64,000 nucleotides of DNA. Source: Artemia franciscana (Eukaryota > Arthropoda > Branchiopoda > Anostraca > Artemiidae). A program made the position numbers and the translations under genes. The first letter of the stretch is position 1. Each line of letters opens with the position of its first letter. The DNA is taken from the NCBI RefSeq assembly GCF_032884065.1, contig NC_088863.1:41572880-41636879 (forward strand), written 5' to 3'. Of the stretch, positions 33,201-44,929 are shown one piece after another. Under the pieces are notes generated by a model. That model had not been told where the DNA came from. It worked only from the letters and a program-made list of their open reading frames with translations, and made no database searches.

Positions 33201-35686
33201 CCCTTTGATGGCTGAATTATGGAATTATGATAAAAGAAAATATTTTGCTTTTTTCTGGCTTAGTAGGGGTCTGTGACAAGGTTTAAAAGAAGAAGTATCA
33301 TTTATTTCACATGGAATATGACTCTTTTAAGGCAAATCAGCTAAATAACAAAACTGTCCACTCAAGCATTTGAGTTGTATGTTTTGAAACAGTTCTTGCC
33401 TTTAGCGAGGCAAAGGTGCATGTTGCACTTGAGACACTTGACAAAAGTGTAGGCATATTTTGCACAGAACTTGCATCTCTGTCTTTCGTCGACTATTTCG
33501 GGCCAGTGGGCCAAGCTATCATAGCAAACACTAGAACTAGGAACGCTGTTTCTCCACATTTTCTTCTGGGGTCGGGAAGTAACGGGAGACTCACTTGGCG
33601 GTCTTTCTCTTCTCATTGCAGGCACAGTTGCACCTCTCAGCAGTCTGTGATGTCAGCACGAAAGCAAACTTGCGGTAGAGACTTCTCGGCATCACTATGA
33701 TGATTGCACCTATACAGCAACCAGGCATTTGCCACACTCAAGTCCAAAAGTAGTAGATCAGACACATGTACCCCTTCTTCCCCTTGATATCGGTGCGATA
33801 TACCTCGATCAGCATGTCACTTAAGTCAACCCCACCCATAAACTTGTTATATTAATAAACGACATGAGGTCTATTCACGTCGATTTGAGCCTGACTCTTT
33901 TTGTCCCATCGTTTGCACTGATCAGTGGGGTCAGGCCCAGTATATGATGAAATGAGATGAACAGGCTTGTTGTCGTACCACTTCGTCACGACAATGCTAG
34001 AATGTTGCTCGACTCACCAATCAACCGACCCCCTTCCCGCCTTTTCCATTTTTTGGTCTGCTTCCAGAGGGGGAGTTTCGCTTTCCGCATTCGTTCTATT
34101 CTCAATGTGCCAACTGACTCAATTCCCATTTGCTTAAGATTTTCAACGAGATGAAAGCTGCTGTAAAAACTGTCAAAGAAAATGTTGAATTTTAGGTTCT
34201 TAGAAAGATGTTCAACCAGATGTAGCACCATTTCTGCACCGAAATCAAGATTAGACCTGATGTTGGCTCCTTTTCCACTATAGACTTCGAAATCATACAC
34301 TATATTACTAGTTCCAGCTCTTGTAAATATTTTTATCCCCCAATTTTGGGGCTTGTCTTTCATATATTGTTTGAAGCCGAGGCAGCCTCTGAATTGGACC
34401 ATTTGCTCATCTATGGACTGACGTTCTTCGTTTGAGATTTCTCGCATATTCCCCCACAGCCTGTCATACAAGGGTCACACCTTGAAGAGGGGATCGTATC
34501 CTACGTTCCCCTTCCTGACTGCCTTGGAGAATAGCGTGTAGCTGTTTCCCAGTACATCGACATATGTGGCAGCTTCACGATGCCCATAAGCAGAAGAATT
34601 CTGAGGAACTGTTCCATCTCTTTAAATGTGCATTTCAGCTCCAAGCCTTTTTGTTGTAAGGCATATCGGTTTGTCTCTTCTACAAGACTGCTTATCATGA
34701 CCGAGTCGAAAAACTTCTGGAAGAAGACAATTGAAGTCACCAACGAAGAGTCGGGACTTGGAATGTGTTCTTTCCGACTGATGTCCTTCTCGTGTACTGG
34801 AGCTTTCTTCCAGATTTGCCTCTGGTCTGCCAAAGAGTTTGGTGTTAGGTCTGCCTCAGTTTCATCTTTAAGTACTTACGCGGACTTCATGTGGGACTTG
34901 GCTATTCGAATGAGTGGTAGATCATATTCGTCGTCGCTGTCTTCGCAATGACCGTCATGTCCTTCTTCAGCTGGTTCAAAAAGAGGGTCACTTTCATCCT
35001 CAGACTCCTCCAAATCTAGGTCAGATAGTTCGCCGTCTGGCTCCAGGACATACGACACTGCACTGCTAAGGTCTATTCGTCCTAGTTGTCCTTCATGCCT
35101 TCTCCTCAGCGCTTCTTGCAGACTTTGTTCAGTCCTTTCTACTGCCTCCTCGACTAATAAAGAGGTTGAGGGTTCAGTTTCTGAAAAAGAACCAAGTGTT
35201 ACAGTAACAAAAATAAAAGAAAGTAGAAACACAAATTAAGTTCTCACTGAGACGTATCTATAATATACGGGACTTTCAGAAAATTCCTCTGCACTACCTC
35301 CCCTGTGGCGAGTGAGTCTTACAAGACTCTAGACAAAAAGCATGTATGAAGATACAAGAGTGAAAAAATGTGATGAAAAACAAAACAGGCCTAAGCTTTT
35401 AACACTAACGAACGTCAAAATATTTTTTTCCCTCACCATCCAACAAAAACTTCCACTCCACCTGAGTTCGATTTATTTCATTTCTCGAAATGAAGAAATT
35501 TCCACTTCGTCGACTTCAGTCCTGTGCAAAAGATGTTCGAAAACTCAATAGGGGAAAAAATACACCATTCGATAGCTGTCTTTGCTTAGATACCGAATAT
35601 CTACAGACTGTCATTTTGACAAATCAGAAACGAGCATTTGTCCAAAATCATGGTGAGTCCTATAAGAGTTACCAGCCATCAAAGGG
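33201..35686 (-). mobile_element. piggyBac-family transposon, full length but decayed
   Basis: TTAA duplications at 33197-33200 and 35687-35690 flank exact 14-bp inverted ends, CCCTTTGATGGCTG (33201-33214) and CAGCCATCAAAGGG (35673-35686). The 2486 bp between hold a - strand transposase in several broken pieces. Intact ends with a broken transposase mean this copy cannot move itself but could be mobilised in trans. It lies about 250 bp downstream of the LAGE3/Pcc1 exon, probably in that gene's intron or 3' flank. Confidence 0.93.
33362..35232 (-). pseudogene. piggyBac transposase pseudogene
   Basis: N-terminal piece (35232-34876): an acidic region (LSDLDLEESEDESD). A same-frame stop at 34876-34878 separates it from 34833-34501, which has the FKEMEQFLRILLLMGIVKLP block typical of the family. 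A frameshift near 34.49 kb leads to 34471-33986 with IDEQMVQF, KPQNWGIKIF and FDSFYSS. A further shift gives, around 33.80-33.98 kb, KWYDNKPVHL, then a stop, then FMGGVDLSDMLIEVYRT. The C-terminal Cys-rich finger (CKFCAKYAY..CLKCNMHLC) is at 33362-33625. All three catalytic Asp motifs of the DDD transposase (DEQM, FD, VDLSD) are still visible despite at least two stops and several shifts. Confidence 0.9.
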
Positions 35687-35935
35687 TTAAAACAGAAATA
35701 TTTCACTTCAAATATTTCAAAAGAGAATTGGTAAGTAAAACACTTGTAATTAACAACTGGTATCAGTTTTTCACCTTAGAATATCTTAAGGTTGGCAAGA
35801 TTACTCCAGCATAAACCCAGGTGTTGAGGGGTGCATTAGCAACCCTGAATTTGTCTGAATTTGTTTTCTGTGTTAACGTTGTTCATTGCTATCATTCGAA
35901 AACCTTATGTTTAACTTTATAACAACAAAACTCAC

Positions 35936-36064
35936 ACTTGAAGGTTCTTTGAGGACAAAACCAATTCCTTTGTACATTCACCTCTTTTTGGCTCTGGGTC
36001 AACCACCAAAGTTCTATAAGCAATTGCAGCCTCCTCTTCAGTAAAAAAGGGAACAGAAATCTTA
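35936..36064 (-). CDS. LAGE3: Exon of the KEOPS/EKC complex subunit LAGE3/Pcc1
   Basis: Acceptor TTTTTTTTCAG (AG 36066-36065) and donor GTGAGT (35935-35930) bound 129 bp, one open frame of 42 complete codons with partial codons at both ends. It contains KISVPFFTEEEAAIAYRTL, then VDPEPKR, KELVLSS and NLQV. The human LAGE3 Pcc1 domain has the same order: SVPF.T..EA.IA...L..D.EP, then K-L-S...L-V. Pcc1 is the small dimerisation subunit of the complex that makes the t6A modification of ANN-decoding tRNAs. The preceding exon with the start codon and the following exon (expected R-L-R...N-S-F-L-D helix) were not found; the piggyBac element begins 250 bp further downstream. Splice phases do not match the 31390-31551 exon, so that belongs to another gene. 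Confidence 0.8.
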
Positions 36065-36069
36065 CTGAA

Positions 36070-37040
36070 AAAAAAACTGCGCTAAAAAAGCTAAATAAAT
36101 AACTACCAAAGCAGAAGATTTCTGAAGTCAGTAGAAGTTATGTAAAATCAACAACTTTTTTTTATTGAAGCATTCAAATAACTAGTTCAAATGCTTACAT
36201 TAAGTGACTTCATCAAATGCAACTACAAAAACCAAAAATTAAATTTTAGAAGTGCTAATAAGTTAATAGTACTGAATTCCAAAAATGGAATCTAAAGTAA
36301 CACATCATCCACAGCCTTTGAAAAATTATCTTACAAAATTTATTTCAGTGACAAATTCCAGACTATTGAACTTTTAAAAGAGCATTCTAAATAAAATAAG
36401 AAATGTAGCCAAATTGCAGTAACAAGCTAATTAGGGTAGCAAACATTATGTTTCAAAAGAGCATCAATTGGGAGATCTGATGGTATTATTCTTTTTTTTT
36501 ATTAGCAAGTTTCCTTCAGGAGAGCTTGCAAGATAGTGATCATATATAAAACTTCAGGCAAAAGACCTCCTAAACTCATTAAGAGCCAATACTATGAATA
36601 GCTTCAAAGATGCCTGATGTTATCTTTTTTATGATTTTTTCAATTTATAATTCTAGGAGCTTATTCTTATTTTTGTAAAGAATATTGAAGATACCAACAC
36701 TTAAAAATAAGGCAAAGTATGCAACCAGTAACGCTGATCTTTGTTTCATAGCCTTTCAACCAGGAATCACAGTCATGGGCGCCATAAGCTATATTTAGGG
36801 GGGAGTGCTTACCTGGTCTAATTGGCACTTCCAGTACTGTATAATAGAAATCTTAAAACAAAGATATACAAATATTAGGCAGTGTCAGTCAGCCAGGGGG
36901 GAGCTGGCACCCCCTGCCCCCTTATCAGCCCCCATGACCGCAATTGGGGATTGGAAGTCAGTCATCCTATGCTTTTGCACACAAAAGCACTAGAACTATC
37001 CATAGAGGTACAATGAAAATGCAAATCTAGCCATTAAACA
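36070..37040. other. AT-rich stretch, upstream flank or intron of LAGE3/Pcc1
   Basis: No exon supported. At 36775-36990 is a repeat piece with GGGGGGAGTGCTTACC and GGCACCCCCTGCCCCC; the + frame 36805-36993 derives from it. Confidence 0.4.
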
Positions 37041-37055
37041 AGAGCTAACAGCTCA

Positions 37056-38876
37056 TATGGCACTTGTGACGAGGTCGGAAGCGCCAAGAGCAAAGAGCTC
37101 ATATGGTATGAGCTCTAGCAAAATTCTAAGAATCAATAGATTACTTTAAAAGGAAAATCAGAGGCTTAATGCCGGTTAGGAATTAATAAGAGCTCTGAGT
37201 CACGAGGTCCTTCTAAATATCCAAATTCATTAAGATCAAATCACCCACTCGTAAGTTAAAATTACCTCAATTTTTCTAATTTTTCCTCTCCCTTCAGCCC
37301 CCCAGATGATTGAACCGGGGAAAACGACTTTATCAAGATAATTTGTAAAGCTCCCTGACACGCCTACCAATTTTCATCGTCCAAGCACATCCAGAAGCAC
37401 CAAACTCGCCAAAGCACTGAACCCCACCACCTAACTCCCCCAAAGAGAGCGGATCCAGTCCGGTTACGTCAACGACGTATCTACGACATTTATACGCGTT
37501 TTCAAAGATTTCCGGTTTCCCCCTCCAACTCCCCCCAATGTCAACAGATCTAGCCGGGTTTGAAATTAGAGCTCTGAGACATGCGTTCCTTCTAAATATC
37601 GAATTTCATTAAGATCCGGTCACCCCTTCTTAAGTTAAAAATACCTCAATTTTTCTAATTTTTCCAAATTAACAATCCCCATCTCCCCCAAAGAGAAAAG
37701 CTCCGTATCAGTTATGTCAATCTCGTAATTATAACTGGTGCTTATTCTTCCCATAAAGTTTCATCCCGATCTCTCCACTCTAAGCGTTTTCCAAGATTTC
37801 TGCCCCCCCCCTCCAACGCCCTATGTCCCCGGATCCGATTCGAATTGAAATGGAGCATCTGAGACATGAGATTCTTCTATATATCAAGTTGCATTAAGAT
37901 CTGACCACCCATTCGTAAGTTACCTCGATTCTCACGTTTTCAAAGAATTCCAGTTTCCCCCTCCAAATCCTTCAATGTCACCGGATTTGGTTGGGATTTA
38001 AAAGGAGAGTTCTAAAGCACAAGATCCTTCTAGATATCAAATTTCATTAAGATCTGAGAACCCGTTCGTAAGTTACAAACACCCCATTTTTCCTAATTTT
38101 TCCGAATTACTCCCCCCCCCCCAACTCCACCAAAGAGAGCGGATCCGGTCCGGTTATATCAGTCACCTATCTTGGACATTGCTTATTCTTTCCACCAAGT
38201 TTCATCCTGATCTCTCCGCTTTAAGCGTTTTCCAAGATTTCCGCCCCCCCTCCCTCTAATGACACCGGATCCGGTCAGGATTTAAATAATATATAAGTTT
38301 CGAGGTCCTTCTAAATATGAAATTTCATTAAGATACGATCACTCTTTCGTAAGTTAAAATTACCTCATTTTTTAGAATTACCCCCCCCCCAAAAAAAAAC
38401 TCTCCCAAAGAGAGCAGATCCGTTCCGGTTATGTCAATCCCACATCTAGGACTTGTGCTTATTTTTCCCACCAAGTTTCATCCCGATTCCTCCACTCTAA
38501 GCGTTTTTCAAGATTTTACGTTCCCCCCAACCAGCCCCCCCCCCAATGCCACCGGATCTGGCCTGGATTTAAAATAAGAGCTCTGAGAAACGATATCCTT
38601 CCAAACATCAAATTTCATTAAGATCCCATCCCCCATTCGGAAGTTAAAAATACTTCATTTTTTTCTATTTTTCCGCATTAACCGGCCCCCCACTCCTCCC
38701 CCCAGATGGTCAAATCGGGAAAACGACTATTTCTAATTTAATCTGGTCCGGTACCTGATACGCCTGCCAAATTGCATCGTCCTAGCTTACCTGGAAGTGC
38801 ATAAAGTAGCAAAGTTGGGACAGACCGACAGAATTTGCGATCGCTATATGTCACTTGGTTAATACCCAGTGCCATA
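37056..38876 (+). mobile_element. Tandem-repeat mobile element copy B (same family as 15.04-17.06 kb)
   Basis: Begins TATGGCACTTGTGACGAGG (37056) with the nearby palindrome-like GAGCTCATATGGTATGAGCTC and ends CCAGTGCCATA (38866-38876) after TATGTCACTTGGTTAATACC. The 3' stem has one mismatch relative to copy A. About six internal blocks (GATTTAAA..GAGCTCTGAG variants) with periods near 280 bp and shorter ones near 150 bp. Same orientation as copy A. Confidence 0.65.
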
Positions 38877-38879
38877 AAA

Positions 38880-40600
38880 ACAAATCTTCAAAAGTAGGGT
38901 GTTTACCAGTAGGCAAAAGACTCTAAAGACAGTAGAGTATATTTTCGTGTTTTATTAAACTATTTGGGAGACTGTTGACTAAGCAAGAGGCAAAATATTT
39001 TGATTAAAATATATCTTTCATAAACATAGATTGGGTTCTTAATCTTGGATATGATGTTGATTGTTTGGGTTGGTTGATGGTTAGGATTGGGCTAGTTGTG
39101 GCTTGGATGACTACAATCTTGTAAAATCATGTTCATCATTTGAACCTAAACAAAATTTAACTTACATCCTTGCATAACTAAATACAGCCATTCTTTTTCA
39201 CAAAAAATTGGTCTGTAACTGAGTGTATCTGTGATGTTTGTCTATGATTTAGACCCTTTACTAGGTTACAGCTGCCACTGCAACAATGATACTTTGTTCT
39301 AACTTCAAGATCCCACGCCCAAGATTGAGCAGCATTTTTATGTTTAGGTACAAGTTGAACTGTACTTTTACAGCTTCAAGTTTTCTATATTATAAAGTAT
39401 TTATGATATAATAATAAACACATTAATAGATCTCATCCAGCAATGCAAAGTTATTTGCTTTAGCCTAAATTTCGAATTTTGTCTTTTTTTATTTTGATAG
39501 TAAAGCAGTTCCGATTGGGCTCAATCGCCCTTTATCTAGCCCCTCTCCCCAAGCATTAATTCTGAATCTACCCCTACTGAATATCAGTACATGTAAAATT
39601 GTAGGAGGTGCATATGGTAAAATATTCAATATAATCACATATGCCACTTATTAAGAAAATTTAAAAAAATCTAAAGATGAAATAATCCACTTTCTAGGTG
39701 GTATATTAGTCCCTTAATACCCTTCTTGAATATTGTATTCATATTTTCAATAATACCCCCCACCCTAGAGGTCCAAGATATAGCTCTAAAATACATACAA
39801 AACTAAAAGATAATACCAAAGCCATGAAATCCTTACTCTATAAATTGCACCATGTTTCTATTTGCCTAATCAGATTATCATGTTTCCTTCAATTATCATC
39901 CAGAGCATTAATAATTTTCGAACAGTACACAATCCAACATTTCCATCGAAATTACCTAGGTGAAACACGATTTTATCCAGGGCTGGATCTAAGAGGGAGG
40001 ATGGGGTATATGGCAAGTGCCCCAGGCAGCAAGCCTGGGGAGAGGGGGGGGGGAGACAAGATAAAAAGCAAATTACAAAGAAAAACTTCCAAAAAGACAC
40101 AATTCAACGTTTAAAATTATCTAAATTACAATCCCGAAGTATTTTGTCAAGCATAGTTAAATATTCATAACAGCCTCTGGCCTTTCTCTCCTGTTTTGCT
40201 TTAAAAGTTCATTTGTGCATTGAGATGATAGAGCAATGTAATGGGTATAGATAAGGCTTTAATGGCTGTCTGTTGCCCAGCTAGGCAAGTAGGTCGGTTC
40301 CTCCTGTTAATAATTTTAAGAGTTTCCAGGGGCAGCAATTCAAGAAAATGAAGGGGGCAACAATTTTACTGCTTTTAATAAAGACATAACAAAACATTTT
40401 TCGAAATCTTTGGAATACTTTCCAGCATATGTGTCTTATGACACATGGACACACTTATTTCATTTAATCACTTTCAATAAAAGTCAAACTTACATCATCA
40501 CTCCATGTTGAAATAAAAGTGGTAAGCTTTAAGCTACACAAACTTGAAATAATTGTTCCTAAGCAAACTTAGCATAATCATAGTTACTCTACTGTTTAAT
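38880..40600. other. AT-rich stretch with one dispersed repeat piece
   Basis: Around 39970-40060 is a piece with GGCTGGATCTAAGAGGG and AAGTGCCCCAGGCAGCAAGC, related to the GGGCAGCTGCCCCAGGCACC piece near 9.62 kb. No gene supported. Confidence 0.4.
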
Positions 40601-41150
40601 TTACATTAAATGCTTAAGTGACTCAGAGCCAATGAAAGAGACAAATAAAAGTTGTTGTTTTTTTCTAACAGCTAAAACCTTAGCGTAATTAGTATTGTGG
40701 CTAATCTTAATTGACGGATTAAAAATTGTTTTACAAGGAATAGAGAAGACAATGGGGAGAAAAATAATAAAGGAAAGAGCAATAAAGAAAAGAGAGACAA
40801 TAAGAATTACTAAGAAGAGGCAGGTATGACAATCGACTGTCATCGACAATCCAACCATCTTATATATGAATTAAGACGATGCAAGATTTGTTCTCTGTAA
40901 TTTGTGTAAAAGCTTCTCTGGATATAGACACTTTATGAGTCATACTGAACCACTCATGGTAAGGCTCAACCTGACTCTTAAATTTGGGTGTTGACATTAA
41001 GATCAAGGGTTTAAGACAAACTGATGAATTTGTAAAATTGGCAAGATAAAAGGCAGTGCTAGCAGAAATAGCATATAAGTCTGTATCCAGTTTGATAACC
41101 ATGGGGATGTCTGTGTGTAAAATATTTTCTTGCACTTTAAAAAAAAGATA
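40601..41150 (-). pseudogene. Unrecognised membrane-protein-like coding stretch with one frameshift
   Basis: After a pyrimidine-rich AG (about 41142-41137) the - strand encodes VQENILHTDIPMVIKLDTDL, an N-F-T-N-S-S sequon pair, then PYHEWFSMTHKVSISREAFT. That frame stops at 40860-40862. The next frame continues sensibly with EQILHRLNSYKMVGLSM and a long hydrophobic segment (CLFLVILIVSLFFIALSFII), then a basic stretch, to a stop near 40601. A one-base shift near 40.89 kb would join them into a luminal domain plus a single membrane span. I do not recognise the family. It may be a pseudogene, or an exon with a sequencing or assembly error. Confidence 0.35.
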
Positions 41151-41187
41151 AAAAAAAAGAAGAGAGCAGGTTTGCTGAAACAAATGT

Positions 41188-41221
41188 AATCTTTTGAGCC
41201 ACATAAGTGGCTCAAAAGATT
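41188..41221. repeat. Perfect 15-bp hairpin with 4-nt loop
   Basis: AATCTTTTGAGCCAC (41188-41202), loop ATAA, then its exact reverse complement (41207-41221), followed by a T run. Confidence 0.9.
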
Positions 41222-41384
41222 TTTTCTACTATTTCAAATAAAGTCTTTGTATCCATATTTATTTTCAAAGGGAGCATTTAATTTGAAATAGAAAGGAAAA
41301 AATGCATTTCAAATTTTGATATTTCTGGTTATATAGTAAGTACATTGTTGCTTTTTATATTATTTATGAAAAAAGACATTTTTT

Positions 41385-42680
41385 TAACTAAATAAGGAGT
41401 AATATTAAAACTTAAAACAAATAGAAGTTATTTCGTATATAAGGGGAACTGTTGCCTCCTCCATCCTTCACTTTTACACTAATGTTTTAGTGTACTCTAA
41501 GAGAGCTTCTTATTCCAAGTAAACAGCTCTTGTGTATCAGGAGTTGTTTCTAAAGAATAGGAGCAAAAAGTCAAAACTTTAGCAGAAAGAGCAAGAGATT
41601 AAGGAGGGGCAGTCCCCATTATATCTAGATTAATTTCTTTTCATTTTAATTTTTAATGTTGCTCTATACTTCAAGCAGAAGTTAACTTGCTTTACAGAAA
41701 AATTTCCTCAGACAATTCCTCTTTGAAGATTCTCCTTAATTTCATTTGAAAATTTTTTTCTGGGTTAATTTCCAATCTTTTTTTTAAATCATGCCAGAAA
41801 TCTCTGCAACCTCAGAAAATGTTTCCAAAAACCCTACCCCCTTCTATTGGAGGTTTTCGCCCATGAAGATTTTCTCCTGTGAAAAATACCCCCACACATT
41901 TCCCCAAGAACATTGCCACATGTAAAATTGAGTCACCTACGAGACGGTAGGACAAGTCAAACGAATTCCATATATAAATCCTGAAAATTTTTCCCATGTA
42001 AAAATTTCCCAAGAAACTTCCTTCCCAACAAAAAAAAATCTTCCCAGTTAAAACTTTCATTGATCTTTCCCAAGGGACTTTGGGGGTATATCATCCCAAG
42101 AGGCATAATTGTTGTACTTTTCAACTGTACTGAACAATAAATCTTTCTTGCTTTGATCATATCTTTGAAAAAGGGGCATAGAAAGGGGGGGGGGTATTTG
42201 TCCTCAACTCTTTCTGGTTACTTAAAAAAAGGGCAGTAGAACTTTTAATTTCTCTTTGTATGAGTAATCTTTTGATCTTTAAGAAACATTGATTTGATAC
42301 CACCATCCCTGGAAAAAAAAACATGCATCTGTGATCTTCCTTCAGGCAAAAATATAATATTCTACATTTTTGCAGATAAGGGCCTGACACATCTACAGTA
42401 AGATTCTCTCACACGCTTAATTTGATGGTGTGACTTTTATTAGGATCCTTTATTTTTAGGAGTGTTTCCCTCTTTTTCAAAAATCAGGCAAATTTTCCCA
42501 GGCCCAGATCCTTTTATAGACAAAATTCAAATTAATGAATTTTAAATAAATGGAATCAGCATAAAAAGCTAAATATTTTTATATATCTATTGTTGAAAAT
42601 TCCATTTTTTTAGACTTGTAGTCATTATTGGGCCAAGTCCTTCCTCACTTACAGTTTGTTACTACGAACTGTTTGATAAG
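41385..42680 (+). repeat. Dispersed foldback-associated repeat, long copy
   Basis: Foldback module at 41390-41690 (AAGGAGTAATATTAAAACTTAAAACAAATAG... and the inverted ...TTTTAATGTTGCTCTATACTT), then C/T-rich and later blocks in the same order as at 18.4-20.1 kb, ending with CCTCACTTACAGTTTGTTACTACGAACTGTTTG. Frames on the - strand here are by-products. Confidence 0.7.
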
Positions 42681-43100
42681 TGTACTGGGTAAAGACATAT
42701 TTCATAAATTTCATGCTTTGCATTTGACCAACTTATCTCACTACCATTTTACTAGGCTTAGACTTTATGTTCTATTTGAGAGAGCAAAGTTCTTTTAAAA
42801 TCAACTGTATTATGCATTTTTAAAAATCTGTGGAATTAAATTGTGAGTTTATAAAACCAGCAGTACTGATAAATACATTCAAGTAGGCCTACCATAATTT
42901 TATAATGAGACAAGTACAACTTACACTAAAAAATGTAATATTTACAATAGGCCTATTGATGGTGCAGCAGTTGGCAACAAAAATTACATTTGCCCACGCC
43001 TGAGAAAAAAACTAGATACAGCTCTGATTTCATCTAGCCTGGAAATACTGGAAGCTGTACAAAAAGAATCACAACCAGGTGGATTATTAAACGAAATAAA
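42680..43100. other. Unassigned stretch
   Basis: No gene or repeat recognised. Confidence 0.3.
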
Positions 43101-43179
43101 AACAGGCGCGTAACCAACTGCAAAGTCTTACTAGAAAAATTACCAAAAAATATAAGGAATCCGTAGCAGCCTCAACAAA

Positions 43180-44345
43180 ATCTAACTCCATGAAATCCTG
43201 GAGGTACGCATTATCAAACATTTCATGGTAACGAACTGTAGTAAGCAGCGACCCAGCTCAATAGTAACCGAAACTCTAAAAAATGAAATTTTGATACCGA
43301 TAGTTACATAAAAAAAATACATTTTAATGCTGAATTTAAATATATAACTTTCATCAAGATTGGTCTTACCTATCAAAAGTTACGAGCCTGAAAAATGTGA
43401 GTCATTTTAGAAAATAGGGGAAAACACCCCCTAAAAGTAATACAATCTTAACGAAAATCACACCATCAGATTCAGCATACCAGAGAACCATATTGCAGAA
43501 GTTTCAAGCTCATATCTACAAAAATGTAGAATTTTTTGCCAGAAGACAAATCACGGATGCGTGTTTATTTGTTTTTTTTGTTGTTTTTTTTCCCAGGGGT
43601 CATCGTATCGACCCAATGGTCCTAGAATGTCACGAGAGGGCTCATTCTAAAGGAAATTAAAAGTTCCAGTGCCCTTTTTAAGTGACCAAAAAAATTGGAG
43701 GGCACCTAGGCCCCCTCCCACGCAAATGTTTTCCCCAAAGTCACCAGATCAAAATTCTGAGATAGCCATTCATAGTCGAAAAACTTAATAACGATGTCTT
43801 TGGGGACGACTTACTCCCCTGCAATCCCCGTGGGAGGGGTTGCGAGTTACAAAGTTTGACCTGTGTTTACATAATAGTAATGGTTACTGGGAAGTGTACA
43901 GACGTTTTCAGGGTTTTTTTTTGGTTTGGGGGGAGGGGAGAGTTGAGGTGGGGGAGAGCTACTTGGGAGGATCTTTACATGGAAAAACTTCTCATGGGGG
44001 AAGAGACTTTCAGTGAAGGGGGCGCAGGATTTTCTAGCATTATTTAAAAAACAATGAAAAAATAAATATGAAAAGTTTTTTCTATTGAAAGTGAGGAGCA
44101 GCATTAAAACTTAAAACGAGCAGAAATTATTACACATATGAGGGGTTTACCTCCTCGTAATACCTTGCTCTTTACGCTAAAGTAATTTTAGTAATTTCAA
44201 CTATTTATTCTACGGCCTTTGTGATTCAAGGGTCATTCTTATGGGATTGGGACAAAATTTAAGCTTTAGTGTAAAGAGCGAGGTATCGACGAGGGGTGAA
44301 CCCCCTCATATACGCAATAAAAACATACGAATATAGAAGTTCGTT
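43180..44345. repeat. Dispersed repeat family in reverse orientation plus a forward foldback module
   Basis: 43180-43850 is a reversed copy of the later blocks seen at 19.8-20.1 kb (for example CCCAATGGTCCTAGAATG, AAGTTCCAGTGCCCTTTTTAAGTGACC). 44085-44340 is a foldback module: GTGAGGAGCAGCATTAAAACTTAAAACG..., loop, then GTAAAGAGCGAGGTATCGACGAGG.... Open frames here are by-products. Confidence 0.65.
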
Positions 44346-44599
44346 ACGTAAGTTAATTCGTAAATTACGTATATTTTTTACTAATGAAAATGTTCATAAA
44401 AAATTATAAGTTCTAGTTGCCTTTTTAAGTAATCAAAAAATTAGAGGGCAACTAGGCTTCCTCCCTCGCTTCTTTTTTCTCAAAATCTTCCGATTAAAAC
44501 TATGAGAAAGCCATTTAGCTAAAAAAAATAAATTAATATGCAAATTTATGCGCGGAGAGCCAAGATCAAAACATGCATTAACTAAAAAACGTCCAGAAA

Positions 44600-44896
44600 T
44601 TAAATAAAAAAAAACAAGTTTTTTTAAATGAAAGTAAGGAGCGACATTAAAACTTAACGAACAGAAATTACTCCGCATATGAAAAGGGCTTTTCCTCTTC
44701 AACGCCCCACTCTTTACGCTAATTTTTTTTACATTTTTAAGGAGTAAAGTTAAGAGAAAGAGTCAAACTTTAGCGTAAAGAGCGAGGCGTTGAAGAGGAA
44801 AAGCCCCTTTCATATACAGAGTAATTTCTGTTCGTTTTAAGTTTTAACGTCGCCCCTTACTTTCATTTTAAAAAAAAACTTGTTTTTTTTATTTAA
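44600..44896. repeat. Near-palindromic foldback element, arms about 120 bp
   Basis: Left arm starts TTAAATAAAAAAAAACAAG and runs through GAAAGTAAGGAGCGACATTAAAACTTAACG to CTCTTTACGCTAA. The right arm is its reverse complement ending CTTGTTTTTTTTATTTAA. The loop is about 45 bp. It is the cleanest copy of the foldback module also found at 18.45, 41.39, 44.09 and 51.2 kb. Confidence 0.85.
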
Positions 44897-44929
44897 TCCC
44901 GTAAGCCTGGTAGGTATTCTGTTACCCAA

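Noticed and set aside
36180-36220. Possible start exon of LAGE3/Pcc1 (ATGAAGTCACTTAAT before GTAAGC)
   Set aside because: The splice phase needed by the 36064 acceptor (two leftover bases) would put a TGA in frame, so it cannot join.
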